Shown: positions 8,287 to 16,578, counted from the stretch's first letter. The stretch is DNA of 40,000 nucleotides from an uncultured Pelagibacteraceae bacterium (GCA_902568465.1 CACFQR010000002.1:1-40000); one strand, 5' to 3'. Numbers and translations: made by a program. The notes: generated by a model not told the origin, from the letters alone.

Positions 8287-8703
8287 TTATTTGTTTTTGC
8301 ACTTCTTGCACAAACCAAAGAATTCTAGGTTATATTTGCTATACTTCATTCCTGAGCTGTCTTCAAAATTACCTAGATATTTAGAAAGTTTTGAGTTGTT
8401 TATTTCTGTGACTTTTTCACAACCTTCACAAATTGAAAAAGCGGTTGCATTAGAAACTACGCAATTTGAATTTTTACACGCTACAAAAGCGTTTCTACTT
8501 TCAATTTTATGAATTTTACCTATTTCAACTAATTTATCCAAAGCTCTATATACTTGTAGTGGTGCTTTTAATCCTTTTTTTTGAACATTATATAATATCG
8601 AATAAGCCTTAAGAGGTTGATTAGCTTTTTCAACATGGTCTAAAACTATTTTTTGATTTTTTGAAAGATGTTGTTGTTTTTGCATTTTTTTATATTTTAA
8701 CAA
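8287..8703 (-). CDS. zur: Fur-family transcriptional regulator, probably Zur
   Basis: Zinc-responsive repressor, as judged from family and context. The N-terminal winged helix includes SKNQKIVLDHVEKANQPLKAYSILYNVQ and PLQVYRALDKLVEIGKIHKIES. The C-terminal part has two CXXC pairs, CEGC and CKKC, for structural zinc. The gene lies 7 bp after znuB in the znuC-znuB-zur order seen in many alphaproteobacteria. A perfect Zur-type palindrome sits in the znuC-znuA promoter region, so zur is probably autoregulated. The start may be the ATG at 8703 or the in-frame ATG at 8685, which gives MQKQQHLS. Confidence 0.9.
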   Translation of the reverse strand: MLKYKKMQKQQHLSKNQKIVLDHVEKANQPLKAYSILYNVQKKGLKAPLQVYRALDKLVEIGKIHKIESRNAFVACKNSNCVVSNATAFSICEGCEKVTEINNSKLSKYLGNFEDSSGMKYSKYNLEFFGLCKKCKNK

Positions 8704-8710
8704 TTACTCA

Positions 8711-9514
8711 TTAGTTTTTCAAATGCATCGATTGTTTTATTTTTAATAATGACAGTATAAATAAAATTAAAGAAGCTGTTATAATAGAAGGCCCAGACGG
8801 AGAATTAAATTCTAATGAAGAAAATAATCCAATAATTACTGATAATAATCCTCCAATTATTGAAAATATTATCATTTTTCTTGGATTGTCTGAGATATTT
8901 CTAGCCATAGCTGCTGGAATAATTAACATTCCTGTAATTAATAACAAACCAACCATTTTTATAGAAATGGCAATAATAGCGGCCATTAAAATTGTAAATA
9001 TTGCTTTTGCTCTATCTGGATTGAGTCCTTCAGCTTCAGCTAATTCATAATTAACTGTTGATGCAAATAAAGGTTTCCAAATTAATTTGAGTACCAGTAA
9101 AATTAATCCTCCGCCAATCCATATAATAAGTAAATCATCAATTGTTACTGCTAATATATCTCCAAATAATAATCCCATAATATCAAATCTGATAAATGTT
9201 AAAAATCCAATTACCACTAAACCAACTGCTAATGAGGAGTGAGCTAAAAGACCAAGTAAAGCATCACCTGGAAGATTAGTTTTCTTTTGAAGTTGTATTA
9301 AAATTAAAGCTATTACGGATGAAATGATAAATACCGATACAGCAATATTTAATTCAAAAGAATATGCCATAGTAACCCCGAGTAAAGCTGAGTGTGCAAG
9401 TGTATCTCCAAAATAAGATAATCTTCTCCACACAACAAAACAACCAAGTGGGCCCGTTACAAAAGCAACTCCAATTCCAGCAACTAATGCTCTTATAAAA
9501 AAATCATCAAACAT
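8711..9514 (-). CDS. znuB: Zinc ABC transporter permease ZnuB
   Basis: Inner-membrane permease of the ABC-3 (metal) family, 267 aa, with about seven to eight hydrophobic segments. Family landmarks include GPLGCFVVWRRLSYFGDTLAHSALLG near the N-terminus, LLGLLAHSSLAVGLV in the middle, and LLLITGMLIIPAAMAR in the second half. It starts one base after the znuC stop codon, so the two are co-translated. Zinc is preferred over manganese because a Zur-like regulator, a Zur box and a His-rich binding protein are all next to it. Confidence 0.95.
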   Translation of the reverse strand: MFDDFFIRALVAGIGVAFVTGPLGCFVVWRRLSYFGDTLAHSALLGVTMAYSFELNIAVSVFIISSVIALILIQLQKKTNLPGDALLGLLAHSSLAVGLVVIGFLTFIRFDIMGLLFGDILAVTIDDLLIIWIGGGLILLVLKLIWKPLFASTVNYELAEAEGLNPDRAKAIFTILMAAIIAISIKMVGLLLITGMLIIPAAMARNISDNPRKMIIFSIIGGLLSVIIGLFSSLEFNSPSGPSIITASLILFILSLLKIKQSMHLKN

Positions 9515-9515
9515 T

Positions 9516-10262
9516 TTAATTTTTCTTTATATCTCCTTCATGGGAATGAACATGATCATGTTTATGTTCGTAAATCGAAAGGGTTTGAGAAGCTTGCTCG
9601 CCGAATAAAACTTTATATTCTTTGTTTTTTGCAACATCAATTGGTGAACCTGAACAACACACATGGCCATTTAAACAAACAACATGGTCAGTAGCACTCA
9701 TTACTGTATGCAAGTCATGAGATATTAATAAAATTCCACAGTTTAATTCTTCTGATATTTTTTTTATTAATTCATACAAAGCTATTTCCCCAGTGAAATC
9801 TACTCCTTGAACAGGTTCATCAAGTACTAATAATTCTGGTTTTTTTGAAATAGCTCTTGCAAGTAAAACTCTTTGGAATTCACCACCAGATAAATTTCCT
9901 AAATTTTTATTTTTAAGATGTTCAACACCTGTTAATGATAAAGCCTCATTTATTGCCTCATCTTTAAGATTTTCAGTCAAGACCATGAAATCACTAACTC
10001 TCAGTGGCAATGTCCAATCTATCGAAACTTTTTGGGGAACATACCCAACTTTGTTAGTATACTTTTCAACTTCACCGTCAATTTTTTTATAAATACCTAA
10101 AGCAATTTTTGCAGTTGTACTTTTCCCCGAGCCATTCGGGCCAATTAGGGTTACAATTTTTCCCTTTTCGACCACTAATGATACGCCTTTTACAAGCCAC
10201 TTATCATTTTGGCGAAAACCTGCATCCTTTAATTTAACCAATATATTTTTATCTATGCTCAT
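9516..10262 (-). CDS. znuC: Zinc ABC transporter ATP-binding protein ZnuC
   Basis: ATPase for zinc import. Motifs: Walker A GPNGSGKST, Q-loop VGYVPQK, signature LSGGEFQRVLLARA, Walker B LLVLDEPVQGVD, H-loop ISHDLHTV. The C-terminus is rich in histidine (YEHKHDHVHSHEGD), which may hold metal and is common in ZnuC. Length is 248 aa. First gene of the leftward zinc operon, with the Zur-type palindrome 40 bp upstream of its start. Confidence 0.95.
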   Translation of the reverse strand: MSIDKNILVKLKDAGFRQNDKWLVKGVSLVVEKGKIVTLIGPNGSGKSTTAKIALGIYKKIDGEVEKYTNKVGYVPQKVSIDWTLPLRVSDFMVLTENLKDEAINEALSLTGVEHLKNKNLGNLSGGEFQRVLLARAISKKPELLVLDEPVQGVDFTGEIALYELIKKISEELNCGILLISHDLHTVMSATDHVVCLNGHVCCSGSPIDVAKNKEYKVLFGEQASQTLSIYEHKHDHVHSHEGDIKKN

Positions 10263-10301
10263 TTTGTATCTTGACTCTTAAATGTTACTTTATTACATAA
10301 C

Positions 10302-10314
10302 GTTATATTATAAC
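10302..10314. promoter_or_regulatory. Zur operator between znuC and znuA
   Basis: GTTATATTATAAC is a perfect palindrome around its central T. It equals the core of the known gammaproteobacterial and alphaproteobacterial Zur box (TGTTATANTATAACA). It lies 40 bp from the znuC start and 21 bp from the znuA start, so one repressor site could control both divergent units. Confidence 0.8.
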
Positions 10315-10334
10315 AATATACGAACATTGGAATT

Positions 10335-11387
10335 ATGAAAAATCTTAAAAAAGCTTCATTTATCTTAACAATATTATCATTTTTAACTTTATTTACATCA
10401 GCAAATGCTGAAATAAAGGTAGTAACTTCAATCAAGCCAATACATTCATTAGCTAGCTATCTAATGGATGGAGTTAATAAACCTGATTTGATAGTGGATG
10501 GATATTCTTCACCTCACGGTTTTGCACTTAAACCATCACATGCAAAAATGCTACAACAAGCAGATCTTATATTTTGGGTAGGTGAAGATTTAGAAAATTT
10601 TTTAATAAAACCTTTAAATTCTATTGCGAAAAAAGCTGAAAAAATTGAATTAATGGAGATAAAAGGATTAAAAAAATTAAAATTTAGAGAAAAAAATATC
10701 TTCGATGGGCATGATGATCACGGACACAAAGAAGGTCATGATGAAGATAAACACGAAGAAGACGAACATAAGCACGAAGAAGACGAACATAAGCACGAAG
10801 AAGACGAACATAAACACGAAGAAGACGAACATAAACACGAAGAAGAAGGTCACGATGAGCACGGACATGAAGGTCATGCTCATGGAGAACACGATCCCCA
10901 CATTTGGTTAGACCCTATTAATGCAAAAATAATTTTAACTGAAATGGTTGAACATTTAATCGAGAATGATGAAAAGAATTCTTCTGTTTATAAAAGCAAT
11001 TTAGGTAAAGCTCTACAAGATATTGATAAGCTTATTAAAGATGTAAAGAATGAGCTAAATAAAGATATTTCATTTATCGTATTTCATGACGCTTACCAAT
11101 ATTTTGAAAATAGATTTAATGTTACTGTATTGGGAGCTTTCACAGTGAATACAGATGTTATGCCTGGGGCAGAACAACTGTCAGAAATTAGAGAAATAAT
11201 CGAGCATGATAAAGTTAGTTGTATATTTTCAGAACCTCAATTTAATCCAGATATAATAAATGCCGTTGCCAAAGATATGAACATAAAAACGGGAGTTCTA
11301 GATCCATTGGGAGCTACTTTAGATCCAGGCAAAGGATTATATTTTAAATTGATTAAAAATATGTCCAAGTCATTCAAAGGCTGTTAA
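10335..11387 (+). CDS. znuA: Zinc ABC transporter substrate-binding protein ZnuA
   Basis: Periplasmic zinc-binding protein (cluster A-I). A signal peptide ends at SANA (residue 25). Expected metal ligands are in SSPHGFALKPS (H61), DPHIWLDP and FHDAY. Between the first two lies a long His/Glu/Asp-rich loop, typical of ZnuA and thought to capture or sense zinc. Here the loop contains four perfect KHEEDEH units and a fifth degenerate one, encoded by a 21-bp tandem repeat. The protein is 350 aa and ends with the normal family C-terminus DPGKGLYFKLIKNM. Confidence 0.95.
   Translation: MKNLKKASFILTILSFLTLFTSANAEIKVVTSIKPIHSLASYLMDGVNKPDLIVDGYSSPHGFALKPSHAKMLQQADLIFWVGEDLENFLIKPLNSIAKKAEKIELMEIKGLKKLKFREKNIFDGHDDHGHKEGHDEDKHEEDEHKHEEDEHKHEEDEHKHEEDEHKHEEEGHDEHGHEGHAHGEHDPHIWLDPINAKIILTEMVEHLIENDEKNSSVYKSNLGKALQDIDKLIKDVKNELNKDISFIVFHDAYQYFENRFNVTVLGAFTVNTDVMPGAEQLSEIREIIEHDKVSCIFSEPQFNPDIINAVAKDMNIKTGVLDPLGATLDPGKGLYFKLIKNMSKSFKGC
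10749..10853 (+). repeat. 21-bp in-frame tandem repeat in znuA
   Basis: Five consecutive 21-bp units encode the ZnuA histidine-rich loop. Units 1-4 (10749-10832) each encode KHEEDEH, with only AAA/AAG synonymous changes; unit 5 encodes KHEEEGH. Near-identity at DNA level suggests recent expansion by replication slippage and probable length variation between strains. Confidence 0.9.
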
Positions 11388-11431
11388 TTAATAAATTGAT
11401 CTTTTGTCATAAATAATATTTATTATTATTT

Positions 11432-12430
11432 ATGAGCACAGTTTCTTTATCTTTAAATGAAATATTTGATTTAGCTAAAAAAACTCTTTTAGCCAATGGC
11501 TGTGATGATGAAACAGCCTCAATTCTTGCAGATTTAATAATGAAGGCCGAAAGAGATGGTTCTTTATCTCATGGTTTATTCAGACTGCCAGCTTATGTGG
11601 CTGGATTAAAAAGTGGAAAAATTAATGGAAAAGCAAGGCCCGAAATTAAGAAAATTTCACCAAGTATAATTAAAGTTTTAGGTAATAATTGTTTAGCTCC
11701 AATGGTGCTTAACAAAGGTTTACCAGAATTAATTAAAGCAGCTAAAGAAAATGGAGTAGCAGTTTTAGCTATTACCAACTCACATCATATGGCTGCCATG
11801 TGGCCAGAAACCGAAACAGTAGCAGAAGCAGGTTTAGTTGCTTTTGCATGCACTTCTTACAAACCTGCGGTAGCTCCTGCGGGTGCAACAAAACCTTTGT
11901 TTGGAACTAATCCAATTTCTTTTGCATGGCCACGTCCCGGCAAAACCCCTGTAGTTTACGATATGGCTACAGCTTCCATGGCAATGGGTGAAGTTCAAGT
12001 TGCTAAAAGAGAAGGGCACAAAGTTCCCTTAGGAACAGGATTAAATAAAGAAGGTAAGCAAACAACTGATCCAGGAGAAATTGCTGATGGCGGGGTTCTA
12101 CTTCCTTTTGGAGGTTATAAGGGATCAGCTATAGCTATGATGGTAGAATTATTAGCTGGAGCTTTGGTTGGCGATAATTTTAGCTTTGAAACCGCAGCTA
12201 AAGATAATAAAGATGGCGGCCCCCCAAGTGGTGGAGAATTTATTTTAGCCATCTCACCAGAAAAAATGGCAGGTTCAAATTGGGCAAATCATTCAAATGA
12301 TTTCTTCGATAAAATGAAATCCATGGAAGGTGTTCGTTTACCAGGCGAAAGAAGACATAAAAATAGGTTAGATACTGGACCAAGAAAAATTAATGAAGAG
12401 TTGGTTAAAAAAATTAAAGGTTTATCTTAG
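11432..12430 (+). CDS. Ldh_2-family NAD(P)-dependent dehydrogenase, DpkA-like
   Basis: Member of the malate/L-lactate dehydrogenase type 2 family, 332 aa. Recognisable motifs: ERDGSLSHGLFRLPAYV near residue 40, NSHHMAAMWPETE near 112, KPLFGTNPISFA near 155, GGVLLPFGGYKGSA near 225. The pattern, as I remember it, follows Pseudomonas DpkA (delta-1-piperideine-2-carboxylate / delta-1-pyrroline-2-carboxylate reductase) more closely than malate or sulfolactate dehydrogenase. That would place it in D-lysine, proline or hydroxyproline breakdown. Substrate remains uncertain, and its zinc-transport neighbour gives no clue. It ends 5 bp before the convergent gcrA. Confidence 0.85.
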   Translation: MSTVSLSLNEIFDLAKKTLLANGCDDETASILADLIMKAERDGSLSHGLFRLPAYVAGLKSGKINGKARPEIKKISPSIIKVLGNNCLAPMVLNKGLPELIKAAKENGVAVLAITNSHHMAAMWPETETVAEAGLVAFACTSYKPAVAPAGATKPLFGTNPISFAWPRPGKTPVVYDMATASMAMGEVQVAKREGHKVPLGTGLNKEGKQTTDPGEIADGGVLLPFGGYKGSAIAMMVELLAGALVGDNFSFETAAKDNKDGGPPSGGEFILAISPEKMAGSNWANHSNDFFDKMKSMEGVRLPGERRHKNRLDTGPRKINEELVKKIKGLS

Positions 12431-12435
12431 TAATA

Positions 12436-12930
12436 CTAGGCCGATTTGATTTTCTTTTCGTAAACTGGAACATCTTCTTCGGTAATAATATCCTCTTCTT
12501 TTGCATTTTTAGGCTGAAATGCATAAAGAACATGAAGCTTACAGTAAGGAAATTTTTGCATAGGCTTTCTTCCACAAAAATAAAATTTTTTTTCATATGG
12601 ATGACCTATCGGCCACCTGCAAGTTTCATCAGTTAATTCTTCAAGTTTCTTTGGATTTTCTTGTTCAAAATTTTTGTCTAAAAGCAAAGCTTTAAACTTT
12701 GCTTTTCTACCAAGTTTTTGTTGTTTAATTTCAGGTTGACTATTATTTTCTAAGTTTGTTTTCGTACTTGATTTTTTTGATCCAGCTCTAGCTTCTAAGT
12801 TTAATCTATGTGCCTTCCCGATAACTGCATTTCGAGTAGTGTCCCCTAACATGCTAGCTATTTGACTTGCAGTATGTCCTTTTTTCCAAAGCTCTTTCAG
12901 TTTTTGTTCTTTTTCAGGTGTCCAACTCAT
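12436..12930 (-). CDS. gcrA: Cell-cycle regulator GcrA
   Basis: GcrA is an alphaproteobacterial transcription cofactor that binds sigma70-RNA polymerase and recognises promoters methylated at GANTC by CcrM. The N-terminal DNA-binding domain is clear: MSWTPEKEQKLKELWKKG, then SASM-like SQIASMLGD and TRNAVIGKAHRLNLEAR. The C-terminal sigma-binding domain is also intact: TCRWPIGHP, FYFCGR and FPYCKLHVLYAFQP. The middle (about residues 50-100) is a lysine-rich, low-conservation linker. Length is 164 aa. gcrA upstream of argD-argF is a gene order I associate with alphaproteobacteria. Confidence 0.93.
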   Translation of the reverse strand: MSWTPEKEQKLKELWKKGHTASQIASMLGDTTRNAVIGKAHRLNLEARAGSKKSSTKTNLENNSQPEIKQQKLGRKAKFKALLLDKNFEQENPKKLEELTDETCRWPIGHPYEKKFYFCGRKPMQKFPYCKLHVLYAFQPKNAKEEDIITEEDVPVYEKKIKSA

Positions 12931-13068
12931 TTTATTAATGTATGATTAGAACTACTATATGTGGTATTTTCAATTAAAAAATACCCCTCATGTGGATATT
13001 TTATTAACAAGGTAAAAAAGACTTCATGCAGTTTATGTTAAGTTAATTTTTAATATATAAGAATCCTT

Positions 13069-13881
13069 ATGGTTGAATTTGAAAACAAATACGAAATTTA
13101 TAACAAAAAATTTGGGTATATTAACTGGATAGGTTTTTGGACTCTTTATAAAAAAGAGGTACTAAGATTTCTAATAGTGGCTATCCAAACCGTTATTTCG
13201 CCATTAGTTACGGCACTTCTATTTTTACTTGTACTTTCCCTCGCTATTGGAAACGAAAGAGGCGAAGTACTGGGTTTTCCTTTTATAAGTTTTCTAGCCC
13301 CTGGACTTATTGCGATGCAAGTTATTCAGCAAGCTTTTTCACATTCCTCTTCATCGATAATGATAGGTAAAATTCAAGGAAATATTGTTGATATATTGTA
13401 TGCACCTTTAAGCGCTGCTGAAATTACTTTAGCAATAAATTTAGCAGCTGTTACTAGAAGTGTAATTATAGCGGCTGTCTCTATTTTCGTATTTAGTCTT
13501 TTAATAGATTTAGAACTTAATAATTTATTTTATATTGTTTTTTTTACTTTATTAGGCTCATTTATTTTAAGCTCAATAGGTATTATTATAGGACTATGGT
13601 CTGAAAAATTTGACCATATGGCATCTGCAACAAATTTTATAATAGTGCCACTTTCTTTTTTATCCGGCACTTTTTATTCAATTGATAGGCTCCCACAAAT
13701 TTTAAAAAGTGTAAGTGAAGTAAATCCATTTTTCTATATTATTGATGGTTTTAGAAGTGGATTTTTAGGTGTTTCAGACGGATCAATAGTTTTTGGAATT
13801 TTTTTTCTCACAGTTTTAAGTTTTCTTAGCTGGTTTGCAGCATATATTTTGTTTAAAAAAGGTTATAAAATAAAATCTTAA
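13069..13881 (+). CDS. ABC-2 type transporter permease
   Basis: Inner-membrane permease of the ABC-2 family (YadH/NodJ-like), 270 aa, with six predicted helices. Landmarks are the amphipathic GFWTLYKKEVLRFL start, SPLVTALLFLLVLSLAIG, FLAPGLIAMQVIQQAF, and the late motif LSFLSGTFYSIDRLP followed by NPFFYIIDGFRSGFLG. Such permeases export lipids, polysaccharides or drugs, and the substrate cannot be told from sequence. No ATP-binding partner lies next to it, so the ATPase must be encoded elsewhere. argD starts 7 bp downstream, suggesting co-transcription. Confidence 0.88.
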   Translation: MVEFENKYEIYNKKFGYINWIGFWTLYKKEVLRFLIVAIQTVISPLVTALLFLLVLSLAIGNERGEVLGFPFISFLAPGLIAMQVIQQAFSHSSSSIMIGKIQGNIVDILYAPLSAAEITLAINLAAVTRSVIIAAVSIFVFSLLIDLELNNLFYIVFFTLLGSFILSSIGIIIGLWSEKFDHMASATNFIIVPLSFLSGTFYSIDRLPQILKSVSEVNPFFYIIDGFRSGFLGVSDGSIVFGIFFLTVLSFLSWFAAYILFKKGYKIKS

Positions 13882-13888
13882 TTAATTT

Positions 13889-15052
13889 ATGAGCTCAATT
13901 CTTGGTACATATGCAAGAAAAGATATTTCTTTCGAAGAGGGCAAGGGAAGTTATTTATTCACTAATACTGGAGAGAAATATTTAGATTTTGTTCAGGGAA
14001 TCGCAACTAATATTTTGGGGCATTGTCATGAACATCTAGTTAATACAATTAAGAAACAGTCTGAAAAATTGTGGCATACCTCTAATGCATTTGTTATTTC
14101 CGAGCAAGAAAAATTAGCAAAAAGATTAACCGAGAAAACATTTGCTGACTTTGTCTGCTTTCAAAATTCAGGAACAGAGGCAACGGAAGCAAGTATAAAA
14201 ATTGCGAGAAAATATTTTCACAAGATTGGAAAACCAGAAAAAAATAGAATTATAACTTTTCAAGGTGCTTTTCATGGAAGAACTTTAGCAGCACTTTTTG
14301 CTGCAAATAACCCAAAGCATACAGAGGGTTTTGGACCAAAAGTAGATGGGTTCGACCAAGTTCCTTTTGCTGATCATGAGGCAATAAAAAAAGCTATTAG
14401 TGATAAAACAGCGGCAATAATGATCGAAACAATAATGGGAGAGGGAGGTATTAAAACTGTTCCTGACTACTGTTTAAAGGGATTAAGAGATTTGTGTGAC
14501 GAAAAAAATATTTTATTAATTTTAGATGAAGTTCAATCCGCATATAGAACAGGTGATTTTTTTGCATTTGAAAAGTCAGGTATTGTCCCAGATATAGTTC
14601 CGATAGCCAAAGGTATTGGAGGAGGATTTCCACTTGGTGCTTGTTTAGTGACAAAAAAAGTATCTGCAGGTATGACACCAGGAACACACGGAAGTACTTT
14701 TGGAGGAAACCCATTAGCCATGGCCGTAGGTAATGCTGTACTTGATGTTATTTTAGAAAAAGATTTTTTCAAAAGTGTAAAAAAAAAAGGAGAATATTTT
14801 GATCAAGGGTTAAAAAAAATTAAAGAAAAGCACCCAAATATTATTGAAGAAATAAGAGGGGTGGGATTAATAAAAGGATTAAAAATGTCGGTAAATAATG
14901 ATGAATTTATAAAAAGGCTAATGAGCCATAAAATGTTAACCATCAAAGCATCAGAGAATGTAATAAGACTTTTTCCACCACTTACAGTTAAAAATGAAGA
15001 ACTGGACGAAAGTTTTACAAAAATGGAAAAAGTTTGCCAAGAAATGAGTTAG
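13889..15052 (+). CDS. argD: Acetylornithine aminotransferase ArgD
   Basis: PLP-dependent class III aminotransferase that makes N-acetylornithine in arginine synthesis. Visible motifs are FQNSGTEATEASIKIARK (phosphate binding), TFQGAFHGRTLAAL, LLILDEVQSAYRTG (the cofactor Asp) and PIAKGIGGGFPLGA with the Schiff-base Lys (K241). GTHGSTFGGNPLA also fits. Length is 387 aa. Together with argF immediately downstream and argJ at 26973, this supports a de novo arginine pathway with acetyl-group recycling. It may also serve as succinyldiaminopimelate aminotransferase, as ArgD often does. Confidence 0.95.
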   Translation: MSSILGTYARKDISFEEGKGSYLFTNTGEKYLDFVQGIATNILGHCHEHLVNTIKKQSEKLWHTSNAFVISEQEKLAKRLTEKTFADFVCFQNSGTEATEASIKIARKYFHKIGKPEKNRIITFQGAFHGRTLAALFAANNPKHTEGFGPKVDGFDQVPFADHEAIKKAISDKTAAIMIETIMGEGGIKTVPDYCLKGLRDLCDEKNILLILDEVQSAYRTGDFFAFEKSGIVPDIVPIAKGIGGGFPLGACLVTKKVSAGMTPGTHGSTFGGNPLAMAVGNAVLDVILEKDFFKSVKKKGEYFDQGLKKIKEKHPNIIEEIRGVGLIKGLKMSVNNDEFIKRLMSHKMLTIKASENVIRLFPPLTVKNEELDESFTKMEKVCQEMS

Positions 15053-15054
15053 TT

Positions 15055-15954
15055 ATGAAAAATTTTATTAACTTATCAGATATAAGAAAAGATGATCTTA
15101 GAAAAATTATAGAAAGTGCTAAATTAGAAAAAAAACAATCTTCAAAAAAAAAAAAATTAATTGGTAAAACGTTAATTATGATTTTTGAAAAATCTTCAAC
15201 GAGAACAAGACTATCTTTTGAATTAGCAATCAAACAGCTGGGCGGTGAGTTTTTAGCATTAAATCCAAAAGAAAGTCATTATGGAAGTGGTGACGAAAGC
15301 ATATATGACACAGCTAAGGTTTTATCTCAGTATGGAGATATAGTAATGATGAGAGCACACAAACATAAACATTTTTTGGAATTTTCTAAACACTTAGAAA
15401 TTCCTATTATTAACGGCTTAACAGATTTAAGTCATCCATGCCAGATTATGAGTGATGTTTTGACTTTTGAAGAATTAAAAGGTCCCATCACAAATAAAAA
15501 AATTGCTTGGCTCGGCGATGGAAATAATATCGTTTATTCGTTAATAGAAGCTGCTGTTCAATTCAACTTTCAATTGGCAATCGCTTGTCCAAAAAAATTA
15601 GAACCAAATAAAAAAATTATCAATTGGGCCAAAAATAAAAAAGCAAATATTATAGTTACTAAAAATCCTAAAGAAGCTGCAAAAGGTGCAGACGCGATAA
15701 TGACAGACAAATGGATTAGTATGGGTGATCACTCAAATAAGAAATATAAAAAAAAACTACTTAAAGATTATCAGGTTAATGAAAAAATTATGAAGTTAGC
15801 TAAATCTGATGCGATATTTATGCACTGTTTACCTGCCAACAGGGGAGAAGAGGTTACTAATGAAGTTATGGATAGTAAAAAATCTGTAGTTTGGTTAGAG
15901 GCACTAAATAGAGTTCACGTACAAAAAAGTATTATACAGTGGTGTCTTAAATAA
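15055..15954 (+). CDS. argF: Ornithine carbamoyltransferase ArgF
   Basis: Makes citrulline from ornithine and carbamoyl phosphate. The carbamoyl-phosphate loop SSTRTRLSFE, the HPCQ motif in LSHPCQIMSD, the ornithine-binding WISMGD and the catalytic HCLP in FMHCLPANRGEEV are all present. The ATG at 15055 lies 2 bp after the argD stop and gives MKNFINLSDIRKDDLR, the expected N-terminus; an in-frame ATG at 15034 inside argD is less likely. Near the start it contains a run of thirteen A (15144-15156) that keeps frame and encodes lysines. Confidence 0.96.
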   Translation: MKNFINLSDIRKDDLRKIIESAKLEKKQSSKKKKLIGKTLIMIFEKSSTRTRLSFELAIKQLGGEFLALNPKESHYGSGDESIYDTAKVLSQYGDIVMMRAHKHKHFLEFSKHLEIPIINGLTDLSHPCQIMSDVLTFEELKGPITNKKIAWLGDGNNIVYSLIEAAVQFNFQLAIACPKKLEPNKKIINWAKNKKANIIVTKNPKEAAKGADAIMTDKWISMGDHSNKKYKKKLLKDYQVNEKIMKLAKSDAIFMHCLPANRGEEVTNEVMDSKKSVVWLEALNRVHVQKSIIQWCLK

Positions 15955-15959
15955 ATTTT

Positions 15960-16481
15960 TTAATTTAAAGGCAAAGGATTATCAGCGTTCTCATTCATAT
16001 ATAGTATTACCGCAGCCCTATCTTTTGTAGAAGAAAGTCCAGCAAAACCCATTTTTGTTCCTTTGATCCATTCTTTTGGTTTTTCTAAAAAACCATCCAT
16101 CTCTTCAAAAGACCATTGTTTAGCGTACTCAACCATTGCTTTTGAATACTTATAATCAGGTAAAGAGCCAGCTTTTCTTCCAAGGACTGACCATAAGGCT
16201 GGACCAATTTTATTTTTTCCACCTTTATTAACACTATGACAGGCTGCGCATTTCTTAAAAACTTTTGCGCCATCGGCTGCACTTGTAGAGGCGAACACTT
16301 CCATTATATTTCCAGAATCAGAACTTGTTTCAGAGGTAGTTGTGTCAGCATCATTATTCACAGATGCAACTTGATATGCAGATTTTTCTGGTTTTTCCAC
16401 ATAAAATATTGAATCAGTAATCTTATTTATTAGGAAAATTAATATCGCAGTTAATACTATAGAAACAATAATTTTATTCAT
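15960..16481 (-). CDS. cycM: Membrane-anchored class I cytochrome c (CycM/c552 type)
   Basis: Single-haem cytochrome c, 173 aa. An uncleaved N-terminal membrane helix (about residues 4-20) is followed by a flexible Ser/Thr/Asp-rich linker (40-70) and the haem domain. The haem motif is CAACH (C78, C81, H82), and the axial Met is M144 in KGTKMGFAG. The layout matches CycM of Bradyrhizobium and membrane cytochrome c552 of Paracoccus, which carry electrons from the bc1 complex to the aa3 oxidase. It points periplasm-wards. It converges with argF (5-bp gap) and diverges from kdsB. Confidence 0.9.
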   Translation of the reverse strand: MNKIIVSIVLTAILIFLINKITDSIFYVEKPEKSAYQVASVNNDADTTTSETSSDSGNIMEVFASTSAADGAKVFKKCAACHSVNKGGKNKIGPALWSVLGRKAGSLPDYKYSKAMVEYAKQWSFEEMDGFLEKPKEWIKGTKMGFAGLSSTKDRAAVILYMNENADNPLPLN

Positions 16482-16578
16482 TTTAATAAGTCTTATAAAT
16501 TTAGTACAACTCTATTCTAAGTTATATCATGACTTATACTAAAAAAATGGACTTTTAGACGCATAAATTTCGAAGCCT

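Noticed and set aside
10749-10853. Possible CRISPR-like array
   Set aside because: Units are contiguous with no spacers and encode a histidine-rich protein loop.
10677-10911. Long open frames on both strands across the znuA repeat
   Set aside because: They are by-products of the 21-bp repeat, whose length is a multiple of three; low-complexity peptides with no family resemblance.
14451-14772. Reverse-strand open frames inside argD
   Set aside because: They are shadows of a well-supported aminotransferase gene and have no independent start signals or known family.
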